Both the position numbers and the translations under genes were made by a program. From the IMG/VR virus record IMGVR_UViG_3300047462_000400, positions 1-64,000 of that record: 64,000 nucleotides of DNA; one strand, written 5' to 3'. Origin of the DNA: a virus. Under the pieces are notes generated by a model. It made no database searches. It saw only the letters and a program-made list of their open reading frames with translations, and was not told the origin of the DNA. Below, piece after piece: positions 37,007 through 44,433 of the stretch; position 1 is the first letter of the stretch; each line of letters starts with the position of its first letter.

Positions 37007-38017
37007 ATGGAAGTGTTCCAGACGAAGCGATTGACGATCCCGGCTGCCGAGGAGCTCTTGGGGCTCTACTTCCCCGTGCTCGACCACGGGTACGTCGCGC
37101 TCGTCGACTACATGGGCGGCGACGCAGCCATCGACCAGGCTGCGCGGACCTCCTACGGCGCCGGCACCCGGAAGGTGAGCGAGCGGCGGGGCCTACTCCG
37201 AACGCTCAAACGCAACGCGCACACGAGCCCGTACGAGATGGTGGAGCTCAAGTTCCACTGCGCGATGCCCATCTTCGTCGCGCGGCAGTGGGTCCGACAC
37301 CGGACCGCCAACCTGAACGAATACTCGGCGCGGTACTCGGTGCTGCCGATGCTCTTCTACGTCCCCGACCAGCTCGTCGTCGGCAAGCAGTCGGTCAACA
37401 ACAAGCAGGGGCGCGGCGCTGCGCTCGATGCCGAGCAGTTCGAGCAGTACCTGGAGTCGGTTCACCTCGCCTACGAGGCGGCGCAGGCCGAGTACGAGAA
37501 GCAGGTCCGGATGGGGGTCGCGCGGGAGACCGCGCGCGGTGTCCTACCGGTGACGACGTATACCCAGTGGTACTGGAAGATTGACCTCCACAACCTCTCG
37601 CACTTCCTGGGCCTGCGCTGCGATGCGCACGCGCAGCTCGAGATCCGGGTCTACGCCGACATCCTGGCCGCCATGGTGAAGCGGCTCGCCCCCGAGTCGT
37701 TTGAGGCGTGGGTCGACTACGAGTTCGCGGGGTGCCGAATGAGCCGGATGGAGCTCGGGATCCTGCGCAAGCTCGTACTAGCCAACCTGGAGGACGCGAG
37801 CATCATCCCGAACCCGCACGGTCCGCTTATCGACGTGGCGAGCATGCAGTCGGGATTCGGACTCTCGAAACGCGAGGTGGACGAATTCCTGGTGAAGCTC
37901 TCCCGTCCAACAGTGGTGCCGTCCTTCGACCTCGACCTCGCCGCCGCGAAGTCGCCCGAGTTCTTCGCGGAGAAGTGGGAGAAGGCCGTACCAACGGTCG
38001 ACCGAGTGCCCGCATGA
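37007..38017 (+). CDS. thyX: FAD-dependent thymidylate synthase ThyX
   Basis: A 336-residue enzyme with the ThyX motif RHRTANLNEYS (97-107) and the active-site region NAHTSPYEMVELKF (70-83). It makes dTMP from dUMP using methylene-tetrahydrofolate and FADH2, supplying thymidine for phage DNA. GAGGAGAC lies just before ATG 37007. It is longer than many ThyX proteins (about 220-250 aa) because of a C-terminal extension after ELGILRKLVLANLED. Downstream gene coupled by ATGA. Confidence 0.93.
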   Translation: MEVFQTKRLTIPAAEELLGLYFPVLDHGYVALVDYMGGDAAIDQAARTSYGAGTRKVSERRGLLRTLKRNAHTSPYEMVELKFHCAMPIFVARQWVRHRTANLNEYSARYSVLPMLFYVPDQLVVGKQSVNNKQGRGAALDAEQFEQYLESVHLAYEAAQAEYEKQVRMGVARETARGVLPVTTYTQWYWKIDLHNLSHFLGLRCDAHAQLEIRVYADILAAMVKRLAPESFEAWVDYEFAGCRMSRMELGILRKLVLANLEDASIIPNPHGPLIDVASMQSGFGLSKREVDEFLVKLSRPTVVPSFDLDLAAAKSPEFFAEKWEKAVPTVDRVPA

Positions 38018-38181
38018 CCAGGAAGTTGTGGCTGATCTGGGCAGTCGGCAGCGCCGTGCAGCTTGCGTGCAGCTCGGTACAGCTCGTGCTCGGCCACTAC
38101 GCGCTCGGCGCTGCCATGGTGGTCGTATCCATGGCGGTGATGGTCCTGACGTTCAGGCTGGTCAAGTTGGGGAGTCGTCAT
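38014..38181 (+). pseudogene. Small membrane protein gene interrupted by the 1.31-kb element
   Basis: From ATG 38014 the peptide MTRKLWLIWAVGSAVQLACS has two hydrophobic spans and reaches KLGSRH at the target-site repeat. If the element is removed, the frame closes at once with HG-stop (TAA at the right junction), giving a neat 57-residue two-span protein. At present it reads on into the element as an open fusion with the HsdS-like frame, ending at 39135. Confidence 0.6.
38173..38181. repeat. Left 9-base target-site duplication
   Basis: AGTCGTCAT directly abuts the left terminal repeat and is repeated exactly at 39492-39500. Confidence 0.85.
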
Positions 38182-38201
38182 GGCTTTGCCCAAGAAAGGC
38201 C
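38182..38201 (+). repeat. Left terminal inverted repeat, 20 bases
   Basis: GGCTTTGCCCAAGAAAGGCC; exact complement of the right end. Confidence 0.9.
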
Positions 38202-38325
38202 CCCGATGCCTGATTTGCTAGGCAGGTGCCCGAATTCTTGGGCAGCCCACCCGGGCGCGGAACCTGAGGCGAACGCGAGTCGACGCGGCGCGAGCCCGTG
38301 GCACGCTTCGGGATGCGGCGCGGCC

Positions 38326-39135
38326 ATGCTCGACGCCGACTTCGATCGCGTGCTCGGCGAGTTCAGAGCCTCCAAGGCTGTGCGCGATGTCGGGTGGGCG
38401 ACAGATGGCGCCGCGGTGGACCCGGCCTACAAGGCGGGCCGCACGGTACGGATCCGCGACGTCCTGGCGCGGGACGACCTGTCGATTGACCCGAAGCGAT
38501 GGTCCGACCGCTGCATGCGGGCCCGGGAGGCTGTGGCCAAGGCACCGCACTTCAAACTCGGAGACGTGCTCGATGTCATCCCCGAGGTCGGCTCGCGCGG
38601 CATCGTTCCCTCTGCCGAGTACAAATACATCGCGATCGAGCAGATGTCGGACGGTGGTGGGACGCCGATCCCGATGCGAGGATGGGAACTGCCCGACCGC
38701 GCCAAGCACGAGGCCAAGCCCGGAGACATTTTCGTTGGTGGCATCTGGTCCAGCGTGGAGACGTGGTTCGTCGCAAGCGGCGACTGCTCATCGCTCCGGG
38801 TGACGAACGGCTGCCTTCGCCTTCGGATGAAGGCTGACAGGGCCGACTACCTTACCGATGTGCTCGCCGGGCTGAGCACGGAGACGTACCGCATCCAGGC
38901 GCGCGCCTTCTGCACTGGGTCGGACGGCCTCGCGGACCTTGCGGGCGAGGATCTACTCGACATCGTGCTCCCGCGCGTTACCGACGCCGACGCGCGCCGG
39001 GCGCTCAAGCCAATGGTGGACGCCCTGCTCTCCGGTCGGCAGACGGTAGCGGCGGCGGTCGCCCAGCTCGTGAGGGACGGCAAGATGGCGGGCACTCCCG
39101 TCGCGCCACGGTCGAGCCACATGGTGCAGGTGTAG
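38326..39135 (+). CDS. HsdS-like restriction-modification specificity subunit (orphan)
   Basis: From MLDADFDRVLGEFRASKAVR the 269-residue sequence runs through PHFKLGDVLDVIPEVGSRGI, YKYIAIEQMSDGGG, KHEAKPGDIFVGGIWSSVET, SLRVTNGCLRLRMK and GEDLLDIVLPRVTD to a helical end. That is the order of one target-recognition half of type I HsdS subunits. No HsdM or HsdR is present. ATG 38326 lacks a clear ribosome site; ATG 38207 or read-through from the interrupted gene are alternatives. An orphan HsdS could redirect or poison host type I enzymes (inference). Confidence 0.6.
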   Translation: MLDADFDRVLGEFRASKAVRDVGWATDGAAVDPAYKAGRTVRIRDVLARDDLSIDPKRWSDRCMRAREAVAKAPHFKLGDVLDVIPEVGSRGIVPSAEYKYIAIEQMSDGGGTPIPMRGWELPDRAKHEAKPGDIFVGGIWSSVETWFVASGDCSSLRVTNGCLRLRMKADRADYLTDVLAGLSTETYRIQARAFCTGSDGLADLAGEDLLDIVLPRVTDADARRALKPMVDALLSGRQTVAAAVAQLVRDGKMAGTPVAPRSSHMVQV

Positions 39136-39183
39136 CCGTGCAGGTGGCGGACAGCGTGCCGCCGCCGAGAAAGAGGTAAGGCC

Positions 39184-39435
39184 ATGGCCGACGAATTCGA
39201 CGAGATCGAAGTGATGATCGTCGCCGGGGACATAGCGGGCGCGGCGCAGCGGATCGGCGACCTTGCCGAGAAGCTAGACCGACGGGTAAACGAGCGGTTG
39301 CGAGCGGTCCAGACCGAATACGAGGCCGCTGTGGCCGCCGGAAAGCGAGACGCTCAAGACGAGGCGAACCGGCAGGCCCAGGAATCGCTGTCCGGCCTCT
39401 TGGGCAAGCTGCGCAACCTCAAGGCATTCCTGTGA
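39184..39435 (+). CDS. Coiled-coil small protein within the element, 83 aa
   Basis: AGAGGTAAGG precedes ATG 39184. Acidic DEFDEIEVMIVAGDIAGAAQ, then RIGDLAEKLDRRVNERLRAV and a long Ala/Glu/Gln helix. It is the second cargo gene and ends 36 bases before the right terminal repeat. It could pair with the HsdS-like protein, whose family also uses helical arms, but no match was recognised. Confidence 0.6.
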   Translation: MADEFDEIEVMIVAGDIAGAAQRIGDLAEKLDRRVNERLRAVQTEYEAAVAAGKRDAQDEANRQAQESLSGLLGKLRNLKAFL

Positions 39436-39471
39436 GAATTGTTGGGCAGCCCGTCGAATTGGTGGGCAACC

Positions 39472-39491
39472 GGCCTTTCTTGGGCAAAGCC
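39472..39491 (-). repeat. Right terminal inverted repeat, 20 bases
   Basis: GGCCTTTCTTGGGCAAAGCC on the plus strand, exact complement of the left end. Confidence 0.9.
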
Positions 39492-39500
39492 AGTCGTCAT
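39492..39500. repeat. Right 9-base target-site duplication
   Basis: AGTCGTCAT, identical to 38173-38181; its last two bases begin the ATG of the following broken gene. Confidence 0.85.
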
Positions 39501-39631
39501 GGGTAATTCCGGCTGCAAGCATCCTGAAGAGGGAGTGGAGGAGCTCCAGCGAGGCCATCGACGCGGGGGAGTGCAACAAGTACAAGTGTCCACATTGCGG
39601 CCACGTCACTCGGATCGAGTGGCCCGACTGA
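39499..39631 (+). pseudogene. Small zinc protein separated from its ribosome site and frameshifted
   Basis: ATG 39499 opens MGNSGCKHPEEGVEELQ. One frame over, EAIDAGECNKYKCPHCGHVT RIEWPD-type sequence (the CPHCGH knuckle) runs to the stop at 39631. Joined by a one-base shift near 39540-39560 they make a typical C-x-H...CxxC phage zinc protein. Before the element inserted, GGGGAG stood five bases before this ATG; it now lies 1.3 kb away on the element's other side. Confidence 0.5.
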
Positions 39632-39644
39632 GGAGGATTCCCCG

Positions 39645-40007
39645 ATGAGTGACGAGAAGCAGAAGGTCAGGGACATGATCCGCAAGGCGCTCGACGAGCG
39701 GACGCCCGAGCAGGAGCGGATCGTCACCGCGTTCAAGGCGCTTGCGTGGATCGTGAAGTACGACCTTATCCCCGATGACGACGTGACGGCCAGGCGGGCT
39801 GGTCGAGCTGCATCGTTCATCGACATGGCTACCGACCCCAACCTGGTGGACAACGTCGTCGCGCGCGCCGAGAAGATGGCGAACGGGTTCGTCCGACTGA
39901 CGGACATCGCACGGAAGATCACCGGCGTAGCGGAAGGCCGTGGTGACCGTGGTGATGGTGGTGGTCGTGGTGAGGGGGGTCGCCGGCGACGGCGAAACTC
40001 CCGATGA
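39645..40007 (+). CDS. Hypothetical protein with Gly/Arg-rich tail, 120 aa
   Basis: GAGGAGG precedes ATG 39645. A helical body (VRDMIRKALDERTPEQERIV, TAFKALAWIVKYDL, IDMATDPNLVDNVVARAEKM) ends in a GRGDRGDGGGRGEGG-type tail likely to bind nucleic acid. ATGA to the next gene. Confidence 0.6.
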   Translation: MSDEKQKVRDMIRKALDERTPEQERIVTAFKALAWIVKYDLIPDDDVTARRAGRAASFIDMATDPNLVDNVVARAEKMANGFVRLTDIARKITGVAEGRGDRGDGGGRGEGGRRRRRNSR

Positions 40008-40345
40008 CCTGGACCGTCTGGATTGGGCTCAAGCTCATCGAGCTCGTGCTGGTCACGCAGTTCGCGTGGTACATGCGAACGGTTCGGCGGAGCGCGAGCG
40101 AGCTCACCGAGGTGGTGGAGACGGTTCGACCCGCTCCGTATCGCGAACCAGCCATTAGGCTGGAGCTGCCGGATGATGACGTCGAGACGACTATGACCGT
40201 CGACCGCGGACGTTGGAAAGCCACGGTGGCCGCGCTCGACACCATGGAGTGGCAGCGTGACAAGCTCCGCGACGCTCTCGAGACCATCATCGCGGCCGAT
40301 GCCGACGGGCCGGTCTCGCGGAAGAGCAGCAGCCGTTCGCGCTGA
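40004..40345 (+). CDS. Single-span membrane protein with helical domain, 113 aa
   Basis: WTVWIGLKLIELVLVTQFAW is one membrane span at the N-terminus. The rest is charged (ELTEVVETVRPAPYREPAIR, RWKATVAALDTMEWQRDKLR). Spanin-like topology is possible but no motif proves it. Confidence 0.55.
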   Translation: MTWTVWIGLKLIELVLVTQFAWYMRTVRRSASELTEVVETVRPAPYREPAIRLELPDDDVETTMTVDRGRWKATVAALDTMEWQRDKLRDALETIIAADADGPVSRKSSSRSR

Positions 40346-40363
40346 ACCCCAAGCTCGAGGAAC

Positions 40364-40507
40364 ATGATCGAGCGCAGCCTCCTCACGAACAGTCCGTACA
40401 ACTGCGGCGCGCGGCAGTGCCCCGGGCATCCCGAGCTGACGATTACCAAGCGCGGCGCGTGGCTCGCGGACGTCGTGCGCAACCTCTCGAGGCTGCCGGC
40501 CCTATGA
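40364..40507 (+). CDS. Small zinc-knuckle protein, 47 aa
   Basis: GAGGAAC precedes ATG 40364. MIERSLLTNSPYNCGARQCP then GHPELTITKRGAWLADVVRN; a CxxxxC...H site is possible. Its stop overlaps the next ATG (ATGA). Confidence 0.5.
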   Translation: MIERSLLTNSPYNCGARQCPGHPELTITKRGAWLADVVRNLSRLPAL

Positions 40508-40824
40508 CCATCGAAGATCGGTTCCAGCGGCTCCGGGACGCCGGCGTCGACATCGAGGAGCTTCGCGCGAACGGGGAGGCGGCCGTGCGTGCGGCGACCC
40601 CGATGAACTGGGACGCGCTTCTGGTCCGAAGCCCCTGGTCGGAGTGGGAGTGTCCGGTCCCCGCGTGCGGATGCGAGATCACGCCAGAGAACATCGGTAT
40701 GGCCGTCCTCACGAAGCGTCTCGAGCGCCCGCGCACGCTGCTCTTCGTGCTGGCAGTCGTCTGCGAGGACTGCGCGGAGGACTCCGACCGGCTCAACATC
40801 CTCTCCGTGCTGACGTTCCAGTGA
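40504..40824 (+). CDS. Hypothetical zinc protein, 106 aa
   Basis: Helical head MTIEDRFQRLRDAGVDIEEL. Metal site formed by CPVPACGCEITPENIG and CEDCAED. Coupled by ATGA to the upstream gene; family unknown. Confidence 0.6.
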   Translation: MTIEDRFQRLRDAGVDIEELRANGEAAVRAATPMNWDALLVRSPWSEWECPVPACGCEITPENIGMAVLTKRLERPRTLLFVLAVVCEDCAEDSDRLNILSVLTFQ

Positions 40825-40856
40825 GCTGCGCGGGGAGCGTGGTAGGCTCCCGGCCC

Positions 40857-41360
40857 ATGTCCATCGCCGCTCGCCTCCTCGCTCTCGCCGTGACCACCAT
40901 GTCCGCTGCCGCCGGGACGTTCGCGCTCGGGGCCGCGACGACGGACTGCACGCCGCCGGCAGTGCCGACGAGTGCCATCGCCATCGCGCAGGGGGTTGCG
41001 CAGACGGCGACGAACGTTATCGCGGACGCCCAGACCCTCTGGCCTGTCGTCTACACGACCATCCCCGCCGCCCAGCAGGCTGGCGCGCAGAAGGCGTACG
41101 ACGAGGCGATATTCACGGCGAACCATGCCCTGCTCGCGCTCGACGACACCATCGCCGCCGCCATCGCCGCGAACAGCCCGAATCCGGACTTCACGGCGGT
41201 CTACAGTTCACTCGCCGACGCCGTGGGGCAAGTTGTCGCCATCGTCCAGCAGTTCACGGGTAGTGCGGCGCCGGTTGTCGCGCGGACCGATGTAGGAGTC
41301 GACGTCGTGGCCGACATGAACGCCGCGCTCAGCCGCCTGAAGGCTGTCGCGAAGAAGTGA
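40857..41360 (+). CDS. Exported helical protein, 167 aa
   Basis: MSIAARLLALAVTTMSAAAG with TFALGAATTDC looks like a signal peptide with cleavage near residue 20-27. The mature part is Ala-rich helix (TATNVIADAQTLWPVVYTTI, AVGQVVAIVQQFTG). No lysis motif was seen. The next gene is coupled by GTGA. Confidence 0.6.
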   Translation: MSIAARLLALAVTTMSAAAGTFALGAATTDCTPPAVPTSAIAIAQGVAQTATNVIADAQTLWPVVYTTIPAAQQAGAQKAYDEAIFTANHALLALDDTIAAAIAANSPNPDFTAVYSSLADAVGQVVAIVQQFTGSAAPVVARTDVGVDVVADMNAALSRLKAVAKK

Positions 41361-41644
41361 ACATGGACCACCTCTTGGCGGACGCCCGGCACGAGCTCGC
41401 CCACAAGACGCGCCAGGACGTCGACCGGGAGACTGCGTGGAAGTGGGCCGCGCGGGCGGTCGCGGCGTACCAACGGAGCCAGCACTCCACCGATCCCTTG
41501 AGGGATGCCATGAGCTGGATCCGTGACGCGCAGGACTACTACCACGAGGCCATCGAGCACGCGGCGCTCGCGGACCACTCTGGGGAGGTGCTGCGGGTGG
41601 TCCGGGAGTGGATTCACCGGCACGTCCCGCGCGGCGCGCTGTAG
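41357..41644 (+). CDS. Hypothetical helical protein, 95 aa
   Basis: Amphipathic helices (LLADARHELAHKTRQDVDRE, AWKWAARAVAAYQRSQH, DYYHEAIEHAALADHSGEVL) give a possible four-helix bundle. Start at GTG 41357 (or ATG 41363). Ends with TAG; last rightward gene before an HNH remnant. Confidence 0.6.
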   Translation: MNMDHLLADARHELAHKTRQDVDRETAWKWAARAVAAYQRSQHSTDPLRDAMSWIRDAQDYYHEAIEHAALADHSGEVLRVVREWIHRHVPRGAL

Positions 41645-41702
41645 CTCGGTTGCGCGCGGCGTAGTACGTCGTATACCTTCGTCATGACCGCATACGTTGT
41701 GA

Positions 41703-42116
41703 GGTGCCTTATGCGGCGTCCAGCTCGGCGCCGCGCTTGACCGTCAATCCGCCGAGGAGATCGGCGAACGGTGGCGGAGCTCTGGTGAGCACGCCCGCGA
41801 TCCATGCAGGATCCTCGTAGAGGAACGGCCCGACATCGAGACGCCCGTTGTCGTGCCGCGGACCCGCGCGCCGGTGAGGATTCGCGCCCCACCCGCTCGA
41901 AAGGCGAAGCCGCGCGCGGTTGTGCCACCGCTCCCGAAGGGCCTTCGGCGGTACCCGTCGAAAGCCGTGCGGCGGGCCGTGTATGAACGCGACGGCTGGC
42001 GATGCCGGTACTGCGGGCGAGAGTGCGTCGTCCGGACGCTCGACCACCGAGCGTCGCGCCCACATCACGAACGTGAAAGCGACGGCGCAGTACGCCTCGG
42101 GCGAAGTGAACCTTGA
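41703..42116 (+). pseudogene. HNH endonuclease remnant
   Basis: The frame carries the unmistakable HNH opening AVRRAVYERDGWRCRYCGRE CVV-type block and TLDH, preceded by a Pro/Arg-rich head and an acidic stretch (QSAEEIGERWRSSG, ILVEERPDIETPVVVP). It has no ATG start, and after TLDH the expected PRSRGG...NLxxxC part is gone. GTG 41853 is the only start. A TTGCGC/TATACC promoter-like pair lies at about 41650-41677. The 129 bases after it hold nothing recognisable. Confidence 0.6.
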
Positions 42117-42245
42117 GGTCACTGCCGTCGGTCAGTGCCCGCACGACGGGATAGAGCTTGTAGACCGCACGAGCGGGCCAGAGCAGCGCCTACGAGCCCA
42201 AGGTCGAAGCGGCGAGCTTCGACCCGGAAGTAGGGGGTCGCCGCA

Positions 42246-42533
42246 CTACCAGATCACGTCGTAGTGCACGTGAACGTCGAACCCGTTCGGGTTACTGAGC
42301 ACGAGGACCCATTCTCTGCCGCCGTCCGGCGTGAAGCGGATGGCCCCTTGTCGCATGCGCCTCGCCTCGTAGTAGTCGAAGTCTCCGTCAACGGCGTACG
42401 CATCCAGCTCATCCGCCGGCATGGCCCAGGCATCCACGATCCAGTCCGCGTCGATCACGACTTCGACCAATCGGGGGAGCCGCGGAGCCGTAAAGGAAAT
42501 TGAGACCCATTCCTCGGGACCAAGTCGCTCCAT
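42246..42533 (-). CDS. Hypothetical beta-rich protein, 95 aa
   Basis: EEWVSISFTAPRLPRLVEVV, RQGAIRFTPDGGREWVLVLS and GFDVHVHYDVIW suggest a small beta-sandwich. ATG 42533 lies two bases after the upstream stop. Function unknown. Confidence 0.6.
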   Translation of the reverse strand: MERLGPEEWVSISFTAPRLPRLVEVVIDADWIVDAWAMPADELDAYAVDGDFDYYEARRMRQGAIRFTPDGGREWVLVLSNPNGFDVHVHYDVIW

Positions 42534-42535
42534 TG

Positions 42536-42964
42536 TCAGGAACCCCGTCCACCATCCGTCGTGGGCGCTCGCTCTCCGCGAGACGTCTTCTCGCCCGAGC
42601 GCCGACGACGACGAAGGCCCATCGGCCCGGACTGCGTATCGAACGACAGGGTCACGTTGAGGTACGCGCCGCCGGGTCGTGGGAGAAGCTGGGTCGCCCC
42701 GGGCGGAAGCGGGAACGAACAGCCGCTCCCCTCGCCGCAGAACGGCCAGTCAGCGGCCGTCACCGCCGAGTCGGCGCCGAACGAGGCGTAGACGGTCGTG
42801 GAGGTGGCCGTGCTGTTCAGCACGATGGCCGTCGTGACCGTTCCGGCTTCCGCACCGGCCTCGGACGACGCAGCATCGGGACCGCTCGCCGGATGGCAGC
42901 CATGGCACGACAGCCCGAGCAGCGTGACGAACGTGACGACGGCCAGCAGCGCGAATCGGAGCAT
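42536..42964 (-). CDS. Exported Cys-containing protein, 142 aa, possibly truncated
   Basis: MLRFALLAVVTFVTLLGLSC is a signal sequence with a poor lipobox. The mature part, TTAIVLNSTATSTTVYASFG, ADWPFCGEGSGCSFPLPP and GGAYLNVTLSFDT, resembles a secreted beta domain common in myxobacterial-type proteins. After GPMG it turns into an Arg-rich run, suggesting that the original C-terminus is lost by frameshift or fusion. Confidence 0.6.
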   Translation of the reverse strand: MLRFALLAVVTFVTLLGLSCHGCHPASGPDAASSEAGAEAGTVTTAIVLNSTATSTTVYASFGADSAVTAADWPFCGEGSGCSFPLPPGATQLLPRPGGAYLNVTLSFDTQSGPMGLRRRRRSGEKTSRGERAPTTDGGRGS

Positions 42965-42980
42965 GGCTCCGAGCGTACGC

Positions 42981-43460
42981 TCAGTCCTGGGTGAGCGTCA
43001 TCGCTTCGATGACCTGCCCACTTTTCTGGATGTCGAGGAAGATGGCGTCCTGGTCCATCTTGCGGGTGAGCTCCTCGCCGAGCGCGGCCATCTCGTTGAC
43101 GAAAGTCTTCTCGTCGAGCCCGTCCTCGTTGAGCACGATGATCTGCGCGCCCTGCTCGTCAGGCTCCCGCCGGCCGCCGAGCGGCTGCCAGATCCCTCGC
43201 TGGGTGAGGAAGCTCGCGCCCGACGAGCGCCCCTGCTTCTCGCGGATCTCGATGAAGAACTTGATGAGATCGTCCTCGGTCCAGTGCGGTTTGCCATGGA
43301 CGTTGAAGCCCACGAAGAACCGCGCGGTGAGGAGGCGCGTCCCCGTCCGCTCGGTGCGACCCGACAGCTCGCCGCTCCCGTGCGTACGGAACCGTCCCTC
43401 GGGCTTGAAACGCCCTTTGCCGGCGATGCTGATGGGTCTGAGGTCGGCGTGCAGTTGCAT
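42981..43460 (-). CDS. Hypothetical phage-type protein, 159 aa
   Basis: Starts MQLHADLRPISIAGKGRFKP after GGAG that overlaps the upstream stop. The centre LLTARFFVGFNVHGKPHWTE, DDLIKFFIEIREKQGRSSGA and the helical end look like a genuine alpha/beta domain, but the family is not known to me. Confidence 0.65.
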   Translation of the reverse strand: MQLHADLRPISIAGKGRFKPEGRFRTHGSGELSGRTERTGTRLLTARFFVGFNVHGKPHWTEDDLIKFFIEIREKQGRSSGASFLTQRGIWQPLGGRREPDEQGAQIIVLNEDGLDEKTFVNEMAALGEELTRKMDQDAIFLDIQKSGQVIEAMTLTQD

Positions 43461-43464
43461 GGCT

Positions 43465-43584
43465 CTACTCCGATTGTACCGCGTTCCAGTTGACGTGCGC
43501 TTTGAGCCCCGGCGAGGAGACGGCGCCGTATATCCCCGCGGACCCACTGGACCCGCTCGCGTTGCCGCCCGCTCCGCTGTTCAT
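43465..43584 (-). CDS. 39-aa Gly/Ser-rich peptide
   Basis: ATG 43584 overlaps the upstream stop (ATGA) and the frame ends in TAG four bases before the next start. MNSGAGGNASGSSGSAGIYG then AVSSPGLKAHVNWNAVQSE. Composition and coupling suggest a real small protein; role unknown. Confidence 0.5.
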   Translation of the reverse strand: MNSGAGGNASGSSGSAGIYGAVSSPGLKAHVNWNAVQSE

Positions 43585-43856
43585 CGGCTGCCCTGCGGGT
43601 TCCAGTCCTTGCCGAACCGCGAGACGGTCTGGCGGGCAGCCTGGAGCCGTTCGCTGGTCTTCGCGCGCTCGGACTGCGCCTTCTCCCGGTCCGCCTGGAG
43701 CTGCGCCTTCGCGAGCATCCGTTCGGCGTCGCCGATGAACGCGAAGTCGAGGCGGGTCCGCGCGCCCGCCTTCGCGCGGGTGATCTCCTCCGCGGTCTGG
43801 AGGAGCTTCTCGGGGGTGATGTCCTTGGATTCGAACGGCGCGTGCTCGAGGTTCAT
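43581..43856 (-). CDS. Helical coiled-coil protein, 91 aa
   Basis: ATG 43856 has GGAGG upstream and forms ATGA with the previous gene. PEKLLQTAEEITRAKAGART, then RMLAKAQLQADREKAQSERA and KTSERLQAARQTVSRF, a long coiled coil. Possibly structural or scaffold-like. Confidence 0.6.
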   Translation of the reverse strand: MNLEHAPFESKDITPEKLLQTAEEITRAKAGARTRLDFAFIGDAERMLAKAQLQADREKAQSERAKTSERLQAARQTVSRFGKDWNPQGSR

Positions 43857-44023
43857 GACGGAAGTCCTCCCAGATCGTGACCGGTCAGCATGTCTGCCCA
43901 CGCGGTGACGGTGCTATCGGGCTCCTCACCGACCGTGATGATGACGAAGATCCACGCCGCCTGGACGTGCTTGGGCGACCACGGCGAGACGTTGACGGTT
44001 CCGTGCTCGTATCCCATGTTCAT
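43853..44023 (-). CDS. Hypothetical protein, 56 aa
   Basis: GAGGGAG precedes ATG 44023. MNMGYEHGTVNVSPWSPKHV, QAAWIFVIITVGEEPDSTVT and AWADMLTGHDLGG. Its stop overlaps the next ATG. Weakly hydrophobic centre; unknown function. Confidence 0.55.
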   Translation of the reverse strand: MNMGYEHGTVNVSPWSPKHVQAAWIFVIITVGEEPDSTVTAWADMLTGHDLGGLPS

Positions 44024-44052
44024 CGTGGTCTCCCTCGTGCTGTAGTGGGCGG

Positions 44053-44427
44053 GTGGACGTCGTCGCGCTGTACTTTCCTGCCGCCCGAGTGGTCGCCGAA
44101 GTCGCGCACCGACCGGAGCAGATCGAGCGGGGTCTCATGGGTCGCACCCGCGTGCCGGAGGGCACTGGGATGCTGTTCGACATGGGTAGGTTGGACGTGC
44201 ACCGGTTCTGGATGGAGGGCACCCTCGTGCCGCTCGATATGGTGTTCATGGGGCCGGACTGGGTCGTCGTCGGTATCGTCCCGAACGCTGTCCCGTTCGA
44301 CCGCACGCTCCGGGGAGTCCAGGCTCTCTCCCGGTACGTTCTGGAGGTTCCCGGCGGCTGGAGCGCTCGCCACGGCGTCGTGCCGGGCCAGCGCGCGGAC
44401 GTCGTGGTGTTGCCGCAAGACCGCTGA
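44053..44427 (+). CDS. DUF192-family protein, 124 aa
   Basis: The order EVAHRPEQIERGLMGRTRVP, GTGMLFDMGRLDVHRFWMEG, TLVPLDMVFMGPDWVVVGIV and VLEVPGGWSARHGVVPGQ is that of DUF192 proteins, small beta-rich proteins of unknown role. The usual signal peptide is absent here. It is the only rightward gene in this leftward block, read from GTG 44053, and converges with the rhomboid gene. Confidence 0.8.
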   Translation: MDVVALYFPAARVVAEVAHRPEQIERGLMGRTRVPEGTGMLFDMGRLDVHRFWMEGTLVPLDMVFMGPDWVVVGIVPNAVPFDRTLRGVQALSRYVLEVPGGWSARHGVVPGQRADVVVLPQDR

Positions 44428-44433
44428 CATGGT

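Larger units (their letters stand above)
38182..39491. mobile_element. 1310-bp transposon-like element carrying an HsdS-like gene, no transposase
   Basis: The ends are a perfect 20-base inverted repeat (GGCTTTGCCCAAGAAAGGCC at 38182-38201 and its complement at 39472-39491), flanked by the 9-base direct repeat AGTCGTCAT. Subterminal TGGGCA/TGCCCA motifs recur inside both ends (near 38225-38245 and 39441-39468), as in transposase-binding ends. Cargo: an HsdS-like gene and a small coiled-coil gene, both rightward. No transposase fragment is visible, so it would have to move in trans. The interrupted gene is reconstructed exactly on removal, which is strong evidence of real insertion. Confidence 0.85.

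Noticed and set aside
38207-38325. Separate small gene at the left end of the element
   Set aside because: The open frame simply links the interrupted membrane gene to the HsdS-like frame; composition is low-complexity and no start is supported by a ribosome site.
41709-42122. Minus-strand 137-codon frame
   Set aside because: It covers the HNH motif in antisense; only its last 45 codons look natural, weaker evidence than the RRAVYERDGWRCRYC block on the plus strand.
43478-43490. TACAAT as a -10 box upstream of the gene at 43460
   Set aside because: It lies inside the coupled 39-codon gene 43465-43584 and has no matching -35.
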